This document shows positions 57,201 to 64,000 of a stretch of DNA of 64,000 nt, piece after piece. Source of the stretch: JAWPMT01 sp965242775 (GTDB lineage Bacteria; Bacteroidota; Bacteroidia; Cytophagales; Cyclobacteriaceae). The DNA is taken from positions 1-64,000 of the forward strand of contig CBDETI010000018.1 of the NCBI GenBank assembly GCA_965242775.1. Reading direction: 5' to 3'. Position numbers and translations under genes: made by a program. The notes beneath the pieces were generated by a model that saw only the letters and a list, made by a program, of their open reading frames with translations, had not been told where the DNA came from and did no database searches. Each line of letters begins with the position of its first letter. The stretch's first letter is position 1.

Positions 57201-57327
57201 TGGTTCTTCTATGAATGTTCCATACTCGAGTGGAAGATTGGATGTGAGTGCTTTGCCAACGGGTCAATATTTTCTGAAGATTCTGCTGGGGGAATCTCTG
57301 TTGATCAAAAGATTTATAAAAAACTGA
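51240..57327 (+). CDS. Giant surface adhesin with beta-helix, eleven Ig-like repeats and T9SS sorting domain (frameshift at T-tract)
   Basis: Secreted adhesin of about 2028 residues once one T is removed from the nine-T tract at 51596-51604; current frames are 51240-51713 and 51544-57327. Order: signal peptide (about 20-42); a parallel beta-helix ending in a choice-of-anchor-Q-like segment (DAGAYEF); one Ig-like domain; a second beta-helix (VTNTMTSGEGSFDQALQDF...VDVGAYEL); eleven 96-residue Ig-like (Big_12-type) repeats starting APTV; a different Ig-like domain; and a C-terminal Por-type sorting domain (HVYPNPVTNQLSI...YFLKILLGE...IKRFIKN). Acidic DTDGT and AAGNDN loops could bind calcium. 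The product is probably exported by type IX secretion and anchored outside. Confidence 0.85.
51596..51604 (+). repeat. Nine-T homopolymer inside the adhesin gene
   Basis: The frame runs DHGFF into the tract; with eight T residues it would continue SLSGTAAITFENLL in the frame of the large remainder, but with nine it shifts and ends after about 35 codons. Such tracts slip during replication, so it may be a phase switch; it may also be a base-calling error, since other homopolymers in this window show the same problem. Confidence 0.6.
53641..56808 (+). repeat. Eleven tandem 288-bp repeats in the adhesin gene
   Basis: Eleven in-frame units of exactly 288 bases (96 residues), without any indel, starting at the codon for APTV at 53641 and ending before APVV at 56809. 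Units 2 and 3 share long identical DNA blocks, as do units 5 and 6, whereas units 4, 9 and 11 are more diverged. Such near-identity indicates recent duplication or gene conversion and predicts copy-number variation. Confidence 0.9.
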
Positions 57328-57417
57328 TTTTGAGGAAAGATGTCTTAGTCAACCAGTTAAGAATTATCCAGCTACATCATCCACAACAATTACGCTGTTT
57401 TATTGGTAACAGGCGTG

Positions 57418-57441
57418 CCCCGGAGTTTTCCGGGGTTTTTT
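57418..57441 (+). terminator. Intrinsic terminator after the adhesin gene
   Basis: Perfect seven-base arms CCCCGGA (57418-57424) and TCCGGGG (57429-57435), a four-base loop and six T residues, 91 bases downstream of the stop. No gene occupies the 234 bases between the adhesin and the ankyrin gene. Confidence 0.85.
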
Positions 57442-57561
57442 CTTAATGGGGGGAAGAGAACTGGGTTTGAAGGACAAATTCGAGTGAGGATAAACATTTC
57501 GTATCTTTAGAGAAAGGGATTAACAGTTACTAGACCATTTCGATACCTAAAGCATCAAGTA

Positions 57562-58875
57562 ATGACTTCCAACTTTTTTCGAAGTGCGAAACTCGCCATA
57601 GTGTTTTCTTTGATCTGCTGCGGTTGTGTTGTTAGGTCCACGGACAGCTTGGCTGAACTTAACGCCTTTCTTGATGTCCGCGACTGGGAGAAAGCGGATG
57701 CACTTATTAAAAACCGGGCCATAGACCTGAATCAGGTTTTTGGAGATTCCAATGCATATAGTGAGCCGAATACACTGATGGAAAAGTATGCCTGTGATTA
57801 TCAGGTAATCCAATTTTTATTCGAGCGCGGCGCTGATCCCAATTACTGGGCTGGAAATGAAGGTGAAATGGTAGTGATGGACTTTGCTTTAAAATGTGAA
57901 AACCTCGAAAGCGTCAAAGAACTACTCAAAAGTGGTGTTTTTCTGGACCCGCAGGTCGCTATTGATAAGGGTTTGGGAGACCAGGTGGTTGACATTGCAG
58001 TCAGATGGAAAGATCGTATTCACGAATTTCCATATGCAACAAGTTTTGAGGTAAATCAAAGGCTGGTTGAAATATTACCCACTCGCCTTATAGATAAGAC
58101 GCCCTTTGATGACGATGCCGTCGCGTATAAGGAGCCGCTATTGATGAAGCATGTGCGTTATGGAAATGTTGAAGTTGTGAAGTTGCTTTTAGATGCTGGT
58201 GCTGACCCTAATGTAGAAGTATCAGGCCTGAAACAGCAAAAGGAAAAGGATGTATATTATTATGCCGATTCCCCGGCAGAACAGCAGGTGAGGGACAATT
58301 CATTAAGCGTGATTGGTGCAATGGTAGATGGCGATTCGTACCGTAAATATTTGCAAATCACCAAGATGCTAATTGATTGGGGTGCGCAATTGGATCATGA
58401 AGGTTACCAGATAGCCTATACCCGGCAAGATTGGCCGTTGGTGATCAAAAGTAATTCCTTTGAGGAGTTCATTGACGCGTACAATCGAGGCGAGGATTTG
58501 AATTTTTCAGGGACCCTGTGGCCTATGATCTCAGAGGAAATAAGACCCTATAAAACAGCTGCCGATAGTATCATAATACTTACAAATGCCAATTGGAAAG
58601 GCTTCCTGCTAGAGGTCCTGGAGGGTAGCATCGACATCTACTTAAATACCTACGACCATGATGGTAATTTTCTCGCGTCAGTCAGAGTAGGCTATCATGA
58701 TGCCATTTCTACTACTAAAAGAATTGAATTCATAGGAGGAAATCAGCTGGAGGTGTTGATAGAAGTTGAGGAAGACGCATCGGGCGAGGCAGTTTTGGAA
58801 GAACAAATTTTAACGTACGAAATTGATGCTATGGGGGCCATTACCCGGCTTCGTAGTGATGCAGTCAAGGAATAG
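57562..58875 (+). CDS. Ankyrin-repeat lipoprotein, 437 aa
   Basis: Lipoprotein with signal MTSNFFRSAKLAIVFSLICCGC (lipobox near residue 22). Ankyrin repeats are visible at about residues 80-130 (VIQFLFERGADPNYW...FALKCENLESVKELLKSGVFLD) and about 190-220 (KHVRYGNVEVVKLLLDAGADPNVEV). Residues 270-437 form another part, ending with a predicted beta-rich region (NQLEVLIEVEEDASGEAVL). Ankyrin proteins in the envelope bind other proteins. It is followed after 22 bases by the YARHG-domain gene. No catalytic motif; a protein-binding role outside the cytoplasm is probable. Confidence 0.75.
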   Translation: MTSNFFRSAKLAIVFSLICCGCVVRSTDSLAELNAFLDVRDWEKADALIKNRAIDLNQVFGDSNAYSEPNTLMEKYACDYQVIQFLFERGADPNYWAGNEGEMVVMDFALKCENLESVKELLKSGVFLDPQVAIDKGLGDQVVDIAVRWKDRIHEFPYATSFEVNQRLVEILPTRLIDKTPFDDDAVAYKEPLLMKHVRYGNVEVVKLLLDAGADPNVEVSGLKQQKEKDVYYYADSPAEQQVRDNSLSVIGAMVDGDSYRKYLQITKMLIDWGAQLDHEGYQIAYTRQDWPLVIKSNSFEEFIDAYNRGEDLNFSGTLWPMISEEIRPYKTAADSIIILTNANWKGFLLEVLEGSIDIYLNTYDHDGNFLASVRVGYHDAISTTKRIEFIGGNQLEVLIEVEEDASGEAVLEEQILTYEIDAMGAITRLRSDAVKE

Positions 58876-58897
58876 ATATAGTGATTTGAAATAAACC

Positions 58898-59617
58898 ATG
58901 ACATATTTAATCATCACTTTGATATTTGGTTTTACTTGGTCTTTTGGTACATCTGTTGGATTCGTTTGGACCGAGAAATACCAGGTCGGACAGACCATCA
59001 TCGAGGAACGACAGGCTGGCGAATTCAAAGTAGAGGTGAGTGAGATTTCGTCTCCTCCCCGTATTAGAATTCTTGTTATAGGAAAAGATCAAAGCCAAGG
59101 CGAGCTTGAATTTCTGAAATCGGGAGGTGACGAATGGGGGCAGGAGGAAGGTTCCTATCAATTCATTGATGATCTGAATTTCAGGGTAGTGAAGGTTGCC
59201 AATCGCTACTTTCCAGGAGCTGAACCAGACGATCCCACCAGTGGGGTTAGTATGGAAGAATTTCTAGCTATCGACGACCCGCGAGACATTGTTGATCGAC
59301 AGCAACGTAGTGAAGCAATTGCTTATTATCAAATCGATCAGGAGGGTCAGATTTCGGAAGTTCGCAGAGAATATAAGTTGGTGACGTTTGAGCTTTCGGG
59401 ATTGAATCGACTTGACCTGATCCCAAAGGATAGGTTGCGCATTCTGAGAAATACGATTTACGCTAAGCTTGGCTACTCATTCAAGTCGGCAGGAATGAAA
59501 GCATATTTCTCGCAAAAATCCTGGTACCAACCGAGATATGATAATGTCGATCATTTACTGACGGAATTGGACAAAGAAATTATCACCTACATTCAAAAAT
59601 TAGAAGGTAGAAAATAG
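58898..59617 (+). CDS. YARHG-domain protein, 239 aa
   Basis: Protein with an N-terminal hydrophobic stretch (MTYLIITLIFGFTWSFGTSVGFVW) that may be an uncleaved anchor or signal. The C-terminal 60 residues (RLDLIPKDRLRILRNTIYAKLGYSFKSAGMKAYFSQKSWYQPRY) are a YARHG domain, a small fold with an R-x-x-RN-x-IYA-x-x-G-x-x-F pattern found in envelope proteins and often next to TPR or ankyrin proteins. The middle is beta-rich. It lies 22 bases after the ankyrin lipoprotein and is probably co-expressed. The function of YARHG domains is unknown. Confidence 0.75.
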   Translation: MTYLIITLIFGFTWSFGTSVGFVWTEKYQVGQTIIEERQAGEFKVEVSEISSPPRIRILVIGKDQSQGELEFLKSGGDEWGQEEGSYQFIDDLNFRVVKVANRYFPGAEPDDPTSGVSMEEFLAIDDPRDIVDRQQRSEAIAYYQIDQEGQISEVRREYKLVTFELSGLNRLDLIPKDRLRILRNTIYAKLGYSFKSAGMKAYFSQKSWYQPRYDNVDHLLTELDKEIITYIQKLEGRK

Positions 59618-59729
59618 CACGAATTATCTCCAGATGTTAGTGTCAGGATGGTGGAAAATCAACTAATTCCTTGCCCGAAAACGTGCTGAGCCCTTGCCGC
59701 TATAAAGCATCCTAAGCATATTTTTTGTG

Positions 59730-60692
59730 TTACCACACGTTTTCCATCACCAGGTCTGGCTCAGGACCGTCCTGGTAAGTAAATTTCAGTTGCCTGGGTT
59801 TATTTTGACCTTCTACATAACGGGCAAGCCTAATGCGGCTGTTTAGCCCGCAATCATACATGCCCAACATGATGGTATTATAAAGGTAGATTTCAGTATG
59901 AAGCTCCAGGTATTCATAGTCTGATACGGGCATGTCCATGATGGTGAAGTGATTAAAGCAAGGGACGTTGCGGAAATCCAGATCGTAAGCGGGACCCATG
60001 TATATTCTCTCAGCGATTCTAGGGTTGGCGGGATCTTTTTTACCCTCCAGGTATACCTCCAGTTTGATTCGTTCTGGGATGAATTTTCCAGACTTTTTCA
60101 GAAACCTGGTGAGATTACGAGTGATGGCGACCTGGCACTCTCTTTTTAGACCGGCCTGCATCGTTTCAGAAACGATGATATCAAATTTTTCATTGAATCT
60201 GATATCGGGATCTGTAGCATCTTCAAGTCGATATGCTGATATAAATGATCCCAGTTCTAAGTGATCATACAATTTTTTAGCGGCTTGAAGCGAGGTTTGT
60301 TCGATATCAAGTAGGGTAATCTGCAACTGTTCCGGTTGGTAAATGGCAGTTATGGGTGTTAATAATGTTGCGTACGGGCCACACCCGGCGTATAGCAGGC
60401 GCACCTTACTTCCGGTTTTTAAGCGCTCGTCTATGGCGGCATGGACACCTTGCAAGAACCGAGTGGTGCGCAGGTGATCCAGTACACAGTGAGCCGCATG
60501 ATTGACGCTTACTACCTCGCCATTGCTAGTAGACTTAAACTTTTCGAAAGTCAAATGATCAATATAAATTCCAGTTATGTCACTGGCGAGCTCGTAAAAT
60601 GTGGTAGTCCCTGAAACGATTTTTCTAAAGTCCTCTTCACCGTATAACAAGTTCTCTGCAACTTGACGCAACTGCTTTCTTTGGTTTTTCAT
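59730..60692 (-). CDS. SAM-dependent methyltransferase resembling protein arginine methyltransferases
   Basis: A 320-residue methyltransferase. Motif I is LLYAGCGPYATLLTP (99-113), motif II LQITLLDIEQTS (about 123-134), and a double-E-like SETMQAGLKRE at about 175-185 sits where PRMT enzymes have SEWMGY. The following residues keep PRMT topology: GKFIPERIKLEVYL, then a beta-barrel-like C-terminus. No signal peptide. It is near the Asp/Asn beta-hydroxylase and tail-collar genes, and convergent to the ankyrin/YARHG genes. A protein or peptide substrate is possible, but the family also has small-molecule members. Confidence 0.7.
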   Translation of the reverse strand: MKNQRKQLRQVAENLLYGEEDFRKIVSGTTTFYELASDITGIYIDHLTFEKFKSTSNGEVVSVNHAAHCVLDHLRTTRFLQGVHAAIDERLKTGSKVRLLYAGCGPYATLLTPITAIYQPEQLQITLLDIEQTSLQAAKKLYDHLELGSFISAYRLEDATDPDIRFNEKFDIIVSETMQAGLKRECQVAITRNLTRFLKKSGKFIPERIKLEVYLEGKKDPANPRIAERIYMGPAYDLDFRNVPCFNHFTIMDMPVSDYEYLELHTEIYLYNTIMLGMYDCGLNSRIRLARYVEGQNKPRQLKFTYQDGPEPDLVMENVW

Positions 60693-60986
60693 TTCAAGGG
60701 TTCAATTTAATGGGAGCAATTTGAAGGGCCAGATGTCCGGGCAACGTCCCTTTAAGTTTATTATAATAGCGCCATGCAAAGAGGTGTAATTCCTAAACGG
60801 CTTTTGGTGCAACTCGCCAACTACAAGGTGGTGAAGTGTGGGATGCACCATGAAAAGGTCGTGGGTGGAGGAGTTGGCACGGAGACATTAGAAAGGAATG
60901 GCTTGTGTGCCACGCGTGAGAGATCCGTACGGTTAGGCTGTGCGCACGCATCTTCGGATAGATCATTTCGGTCAATTCTCAGCGAA

Positions 60987-61247
60987 ATGGAAACATATGA
61001 CCGTCGGTTCGGTGCGTTGAAAGAAGACTTTTCCAAGGCTATGATACAAGTCTATCGGCTCGATCATAAAAAGGGAGACCTGGAAAAGCAACTATTCTGC
61101 TCTGCCGGCACGGAAAGAGTAATTATTCAGGAGCAGATCGATGAAACGTTAGGAGAACACCGGGCCTTGTTGGATGTCATTGAATCCGTTTACAACCGTT
61201 CCGTCGCTTTGGGGAAAGAACTAGCAGGACAAATACCACCGGAATAA
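60987..61247 (+). CDS. Small helical protein, 86 aa (start uncertain)
   Basis: From the ATG at 60987, METYDRRFGALKEDFSKAMIQVYRLDHKKGDLEKQLFCSAGTERVIIQEQIDETLGEHRAL reads as a helical, probably coiled-coil protein without signal peptide. The same frame is open back to 60774, but the 71 residues added (VKCGMHHEKVVGGGVGTETLERNGLC...) are low in plausible structure; the DNA there has unusual hairpin-rich sequence and may be non-coding. It lies between the methyltransferase and the HEAGH protein on the plus strand. No family recognised. Confidence 0.5.
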   Translation: METYDRRFGALKEDFSKAMIQVYRLDHKKGDLEKQLFCSAGTERVIIQEQIDETLGEHRALLDVIESVYNRSVALGKELAGQIPPE

Positions 61248-61300
61248 ATCTATAATCAGGGGCTTGCAGGGAATTTCATTGGGGTAGTTTTGGAAGAGGC

Positions 61301-61795
61301 ATGAAGAAGAGTGACCTTTTTTCGGAAATTGTACCATTCATCCGGTCGATTGGACTGGAAGTGAGTGAAATTTCTCTGAATCGCGAGACTTTTATCCCTG
61401 GCATAAAAATCGAGAACGGTGAGTTATTCTACGATTCCAATATTCTGGAATTTCCTGGAGACCTTCTGCATGAAGCTGGACACTTAGCGGTAATGTTGCC
61501 TGAAGAAAGGAGACAGGCTAGTGGCAATCTTGAACCCGGAAAAAGCAAAAAAAGTAGCCTGGAATTGGGTGTGATTTGCTGGACTTATGCTGCTTTAGTT
61601 CATTTAAATCTACCTCTGGAGGTTGTATTTCACCCGAAAGGGTACAGGGGAAATTCAGACTGGTACAAGCAGCGATTTCTTGCCGGAGACTACATCGGCT
61701 TGCCGCTTTTGCAGTGGATGGGCCTCTGCACAGGAGATAGGGAAGAGGGTACTCCCGAATTTCCTCGTATGATCAAATGGCTGCGGGAAGGCTAG
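61301..61795 (+). CDS. Unknown protein with HEAGH metalloprotease-like motif, 164 aa
   Basis: Soluble 164-residue protein with DLLHEAGHLAVML at residues 55-67. The HExxH zinc motif (57-61) suggests a zincin metalloprotease, as in ImmA-like and SprT-like proteins, but no third metal ligand (Glu, His or Asp) is obvious at the usual spacing; E74 and E75 follow at 10-15 residues. C-terminal parts: LELGVICWTYAALVHLNLPLEVVFHPKGYRGNSDWYKQRFLAGDYIGLPLLQWMGLC. Its stop overlaps the convergent hydroxylase stop by three bases. It lies between the PRMT-like and hydroxylase genes. Confidence 0.6.
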   Translation: MKKSDLFSEIVPFIRSIGLEVSEISLNRETFIPGIKIENGELFYDSNILEFPGDLLHEAGHLAVMLPEERRQASGNLEPGKSKKSSLELGVICWTYAALVHLNLPLEVVFHPKGYRGNSDWYKQRFLAGDYIGLPLLQWMGLCTGDREEGTPEFPRMIKWLREG

Positions 61796-62502
61796 CGCAA
61801 ATACTTTTTTCGGATGTCATCTGCCATCTTTAGGGAAGTCTCAGTATTCATTAATGTCAGCCTATGAACCATGTCTTCCTTAGTGACTTTATCCAATTTG
61901 TCGAGAGGATCGGGTTTTTCCTCAAGCTTACCTAAAACACCTATTTCCCGAAAAAGACAGTCCAGCCACTTGTTGACCTGACAGTCGATCACCAGGTGGA
62001 TACGGTCTGTGGTCCCATTATTTTTGACACTGTGCTTCTGAGTAAAATCTACAAACCAACATTCACCGGCCTTCATCTCAAGTAAGTCCTCTCCGACGAT
62101 AAATTCCACCTGCGGATTTGTCACAATAGGAATGTGCAAACGGACGTAGCCGTCCCAATAGACAAGATCATAATCTTTGTGGACTACAATTTCCGAACCG
62201 GCACCAAGCTTCAGATACCGAATGGAGAGCTTGGGGCATCGGATACTTTCCAGGACACTTTGCGTGTATTGGAGGTTTTTTAGTGTCGGCGTGTCTTCAA
62301 AGCTTTTAGTCCGTACGTCACCAGGACAGATATCAGGAGAGATGCCGGGAGATTGAAGGGGTGCGCGCAAAGCGATACCGCTCCAATCCCCGCTAAAGTA
62401 GGAGGTGTTGAAATGTGACATCCAGCTTGTTCCTGCTACCTCCAAGTCTCGGTTCAGTTGTTCGCTATCAAAGGAAAACGGTAGTTTTCGACAGCTAACC
62501 AT
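61792..62502 (-). CDS. Aspartyl/asparaginyl beta-hydroxylase-type Fe(II)/2-oxoglutarate oxygenase
   Basis: Cupin-fold dioxygenase of 236 residues. The metal-binding His-x-Asp is H108-K-D110 (EIVVHKDYD), the second His is H157 (FVDFTQKHSVKN), and R167 (TDRIHLVID) is positioned to hold 2-oxoglutarate. GYVRLHIPIVTNPQVEFIVG (about 118-137) is the usual core between them. AspH-like enzymes hydroxylate Asp or Asn side chains in proteins or small molecules; the substrate is unknown. It is divergent from the tail-collar protein gene at 62657, with 154 bases between, and near a PRMT-like methyltransferase, hinting at protein modification. Confidence 0.85.
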   Translation of the reverse strand: MVSCRKLPFSFDSEQLNRDLEVAGTSWMSHFNTSYFSGDWSGIALRAPLQSPGISPDICPGDVRTKSFEDTPTLKNLQYTQSVLESIRCPKLSIRYLKLGAGSEIVVHKDYDLVYWDGYVRLHIPIVTNPQVEFIVGEDLLEMKAGECWFVDFTQKHSVKNNGTTDRIHLVIDCQVNKWLDCLFREIGVLGKLEEKPDPLDKLDKVTKEDMVHRLTLMNTETSLKMADDIRKKYLR

Positions 62503-62656
62503 GACTTTTGTTGCAAGTTAATTCCGCTCCTACCAAACCGAATAGATGAAAATTGTACATAAAGTAAGCAGTTGTGTTTGCGTCGAATAATCTATAATTT
62601 AAAACGATAATTCAACTAGCCTGTATTAGACAATTTAACAAACAACTCATAGACTT

Positions 62657-63277
62657 ATGGAATTATTTACTGGAACTATTGTGGGCTTTGCAGGCAACTT
62701 TGCTCCGCGGGAATATGCACTTTGCGAGGGACAGACATTAGCTATCGCCGTATATTCTCAGCTTTTTGCAATAATCGGCACCACATATGGTGGTGATGGG
62801 CGGTCAACTTTAGGCTTACCTGACCTTCGTGGGCGGGCACCAATCGGTTCAGGTCAAGGTCCCGCATTGTCAGACTACCAATTAGGAAAAAAGGGGGGAT
62901 CAGAAACTGAATCACTGTCCATATTTCAAATGCCTCAGCATTCACATGTTGCTGACCTCAATCTGGACACGGCTGCTGTGAACACTAATGTAGCAGTTAA
63001 TGCAGCTAGTACGGCAGCAAATGCGCCTGATGGGTTCAATCCGGCGGGTAGGTATTGGGCAGCTTCCCCTACGGCCGGGGCACCGCAAGGACGCGTTTAT
63101 GGGGATACGCCAGATACAGCTATGAATGCAAATGCCGTTCAGGTAGAGGTGACCGGACTCAGCGGGTCAGTCACCATAGAGAATACCGGTAGTGGCGCGG
63201 CTTTTGATATTATACAGCCTTATTCTGTCATCAACTGGATCATGTGCCTGGATGGGACCTTTCCACCCCGGAATTAA
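62657..63277 (+). CDS. Phage-tail-collar-domain (MdpB/microcystin-dependent-type) protein
   Basis: Protein of 206 residues. Residues 3-65 hold the tail-collar domain: FTGTIVGFAGNFAPREYALCEGQTLAIAVYSQLFAIIGTTYGGDGRSTLGLPDLRGRAPIG, with the invariant CEGQxL and LPDLRGR blocks. A variable alanine/asparagine-rich middle follows, and the end is FDIIQPYSVINWIMCLDGTFPPRN, typical of MdpB-like proteins in many bacteria. No signal peptide, and no other phage gene is near, so it is a chromosomal paralogue of tail-fibre tips rather than a prophage remnant. It is divergent from the Asp/Asn hydroxylase gene. Bacterial MdpB-like proteins have unknown roles. Confidence 0.88.
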   Translation: MELFTGTIVGFAGNFAPREYALCEGQTLAIAVYSQLFAIIGTTYGGDGRSTLGLPDLRGRAPIGSGQGPALSDYQLGKKGGSETESLSIFQMPQHSHVADLNLDTAAVNTNVAVNAASTAANAPDGFNPAGRYWAASPTAGAPQGRVYGDTPDTAMNANAVQVEVTGLSGSVTIENTGSGAAFDIIQPYSVINWIMCLDGTFPPRN

Positions 63278-63340
63278 TGTAGGAATGCATTTTATCCTTA
63301 CCCTAAGTAAAATAATAGATACTTAAACTGATTAATAAAA

Positions 63341-64000
63341 TTGCTAACACCTCCTTCTGAGGGTCCCCTCCGAATCGGCTTTTTGCAACCTTATTCAACG
63401 CTTTACCCTCATTATTCGGAGCATTTTTTAGTAGGCTTTTTCCTAGGGTTTGGTAGGGATCCATACAAGCAGAATGACATTCAATTCATCCCGCATTATA
63501 CCGGGACGGGTGAGCGTAAGGCTGTAGCAGAAGCATTGCGGAAGCTTTTTTACATGGATAAAGTGGCTATGATGTCTGGTTGGGCCAGTTACTCCACCTT
63601 ATTGGAGGTGTCAAAGTCCTTGAATATGCGGGGAGCGTTAGGCTCTTTCTTTGACATGGGAGAGTTTTTGCCGCTTCAGGGGGACTTAAGTCCCAATGCC
63701 TTTTTTTCCTCTCAACAGCTTTGGCAAAGTGAATTTGCCTTGGGCCGATGGGCTCCAGGAAAATTCGGAGAAAATGGCGCGCTGGTCATGGGGCTGTACG
63801 AATCAGGTTATCACCTGTCCACAGCATTTCAAAAAGGAGTGGCCTTTGCCAGAAAAGGTGACCTGATCAACTATATCATGAAGTCCTCCAACCCCGACCT
63901 GCATGATATTGATATTCCTCCGCTAATTGAGCACCTGCAGAAACAAAAGCCAGATTACGTGCACGTCATTCTCTGCGGACCCAATAGCGTCAGGTTCTTG
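63341..64000 (+). CDS. Periplasmic-binding-protein-like protein (3' end beyond the window)
   Basis: Open frame running off the window end, about 220 residues visible. It starts at a TTG at 63341 (LTPPSEGPLRIGFLQPYSTLYPHYSEHFLVGFFLGFG), since an in-frame stop lies just upstream at 63329-63331; the start is uncertain. RIGFLQPYS and later segments (KVAMMSGWASYSTLLEVSKSL, GALVMGLYESGYHLSTAFQKG, YVHVILCGPNSVRFL) have the alternating strand-helix order of type I periplasmic binding proteins (Peripla_BP_6-like), but no signal peptide is visible. It follows the tail-collar gene by 63 bases on the same strand, so it may be its operon partner. Confidence 0.5.
   Translation, partial: MLTPPSEGPLRIGFLQPYSTLYPHYSEHFLVGFFLGFGRDPYKQNDIQFIPHYTGTGERKAVAEALRKLFYMDKVAMMSGWASYSTLLEVSKSLNMRGALGSFFDMGEFLPLQGDLSPNAFFSSQQLWQSEFALGRWAPGKFGENGALVMGLYESGYHLSTAFQKGVAFARKGDLINYIMKSSNPDLHDIDIPPLIEHLQKQKPDYVHVILCGPNSVRFL

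Noticed and set aside
60780..60960. Group II intron or retron fragment
   Set aside because: Some short motifs looked similar (for example GATCCGTACGG), but no complete domain V or reverse transcriptase is present.
62657..63277. Prophage remnant suggested by a tail-collar domain
   Set aside because: No capsid, portal, terminase, integrase or lysis gene nearby; such proteins also occur as chromosomal paralogues.

Overview
The window is chromosomal DNA of a Bacteroidota bacterium, most likely of the Cytophagales/Cytophagia side of the phylum. The signs are family-level: BatA-type and DUF4199 membrane proteins, DUF2911 and DUF4249 proteins, an ECF sigma / FecR / STN-TonB receptor set, LytS/LytTR and TPR-histidine-kinase signalling, a hybrid one-protein two-component system ending in an AraC domain, and a giant adhesin ending in a type IX secretion (Por) sorting domain. 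I see no rRNA, tRNA, insertion sequence or CRISPR array.

Layout. 0-7.1 kb: a flavin 2-hydroxy-acid dehydrogenase, a BatA-like protein, two tandem DUF4199 proteins, two family-2 glycosyltransferases and a methyltransferase. 7.2-16.8 kb: a broken secreted gene, DnaJ-TPR, CrcB, an ACP phosphodiesterase-like protein, TerB plus an SF1 helicase, a broken amidohydrolase and a LytS/LytTR pair. 16.8-24.9 kb: MscS, DUF2911, then two AraC/NTF2-like modules, a double NTF2-like protein and a CPBP protease. 25-33 kb: an aminotransferase/ornithine-cyclodeaminase pair behind a leader with a terminator, then sigma-FecR-TonB receptor-DUF4249. 33-41.6 kb: a NarL/TPR-kinase pair coupled to a small protein that shares its C-terminal decapeptide with a neighbour, then a beta-trefoil-like protein, a tail-fibre-like protein, a two-TM protein and an outer-membrane protein. 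41.7-47.6 kb: a PadR-controlled permease, an SDR, small membrane proteins and an alpha/beta hydrolase. 47.8-57.3 kb: the hybrid sensor divergent from a giant repeat adhesin. 57.5-64 kb: ankyrin and YARHG proteins, then a cluster with a PRMT-like methyltransferase, a HEAGH protein, an Asp/Asn hydroxylase, a tail-collar protein and a binding-protein-like gene cut by the window end.

Nine genes are interrupted by single-base indels, most of them in homopolymers. The amidohydrolase alone needs ten corrections, after which it reads cleanly. This looks more like base-calling/assembly error than gene decay, except that the 9-T tract in the adhesin could also be a phase-variation switch. The most unusual biology is the 35.5-41.6 kb locus, where two otherwise different proteins end in the same ten residues although nine of the ten codons differ, and the 59.7-63.3 kb cluster of putative protein-modifying enzymes beside a tail-collar protein.
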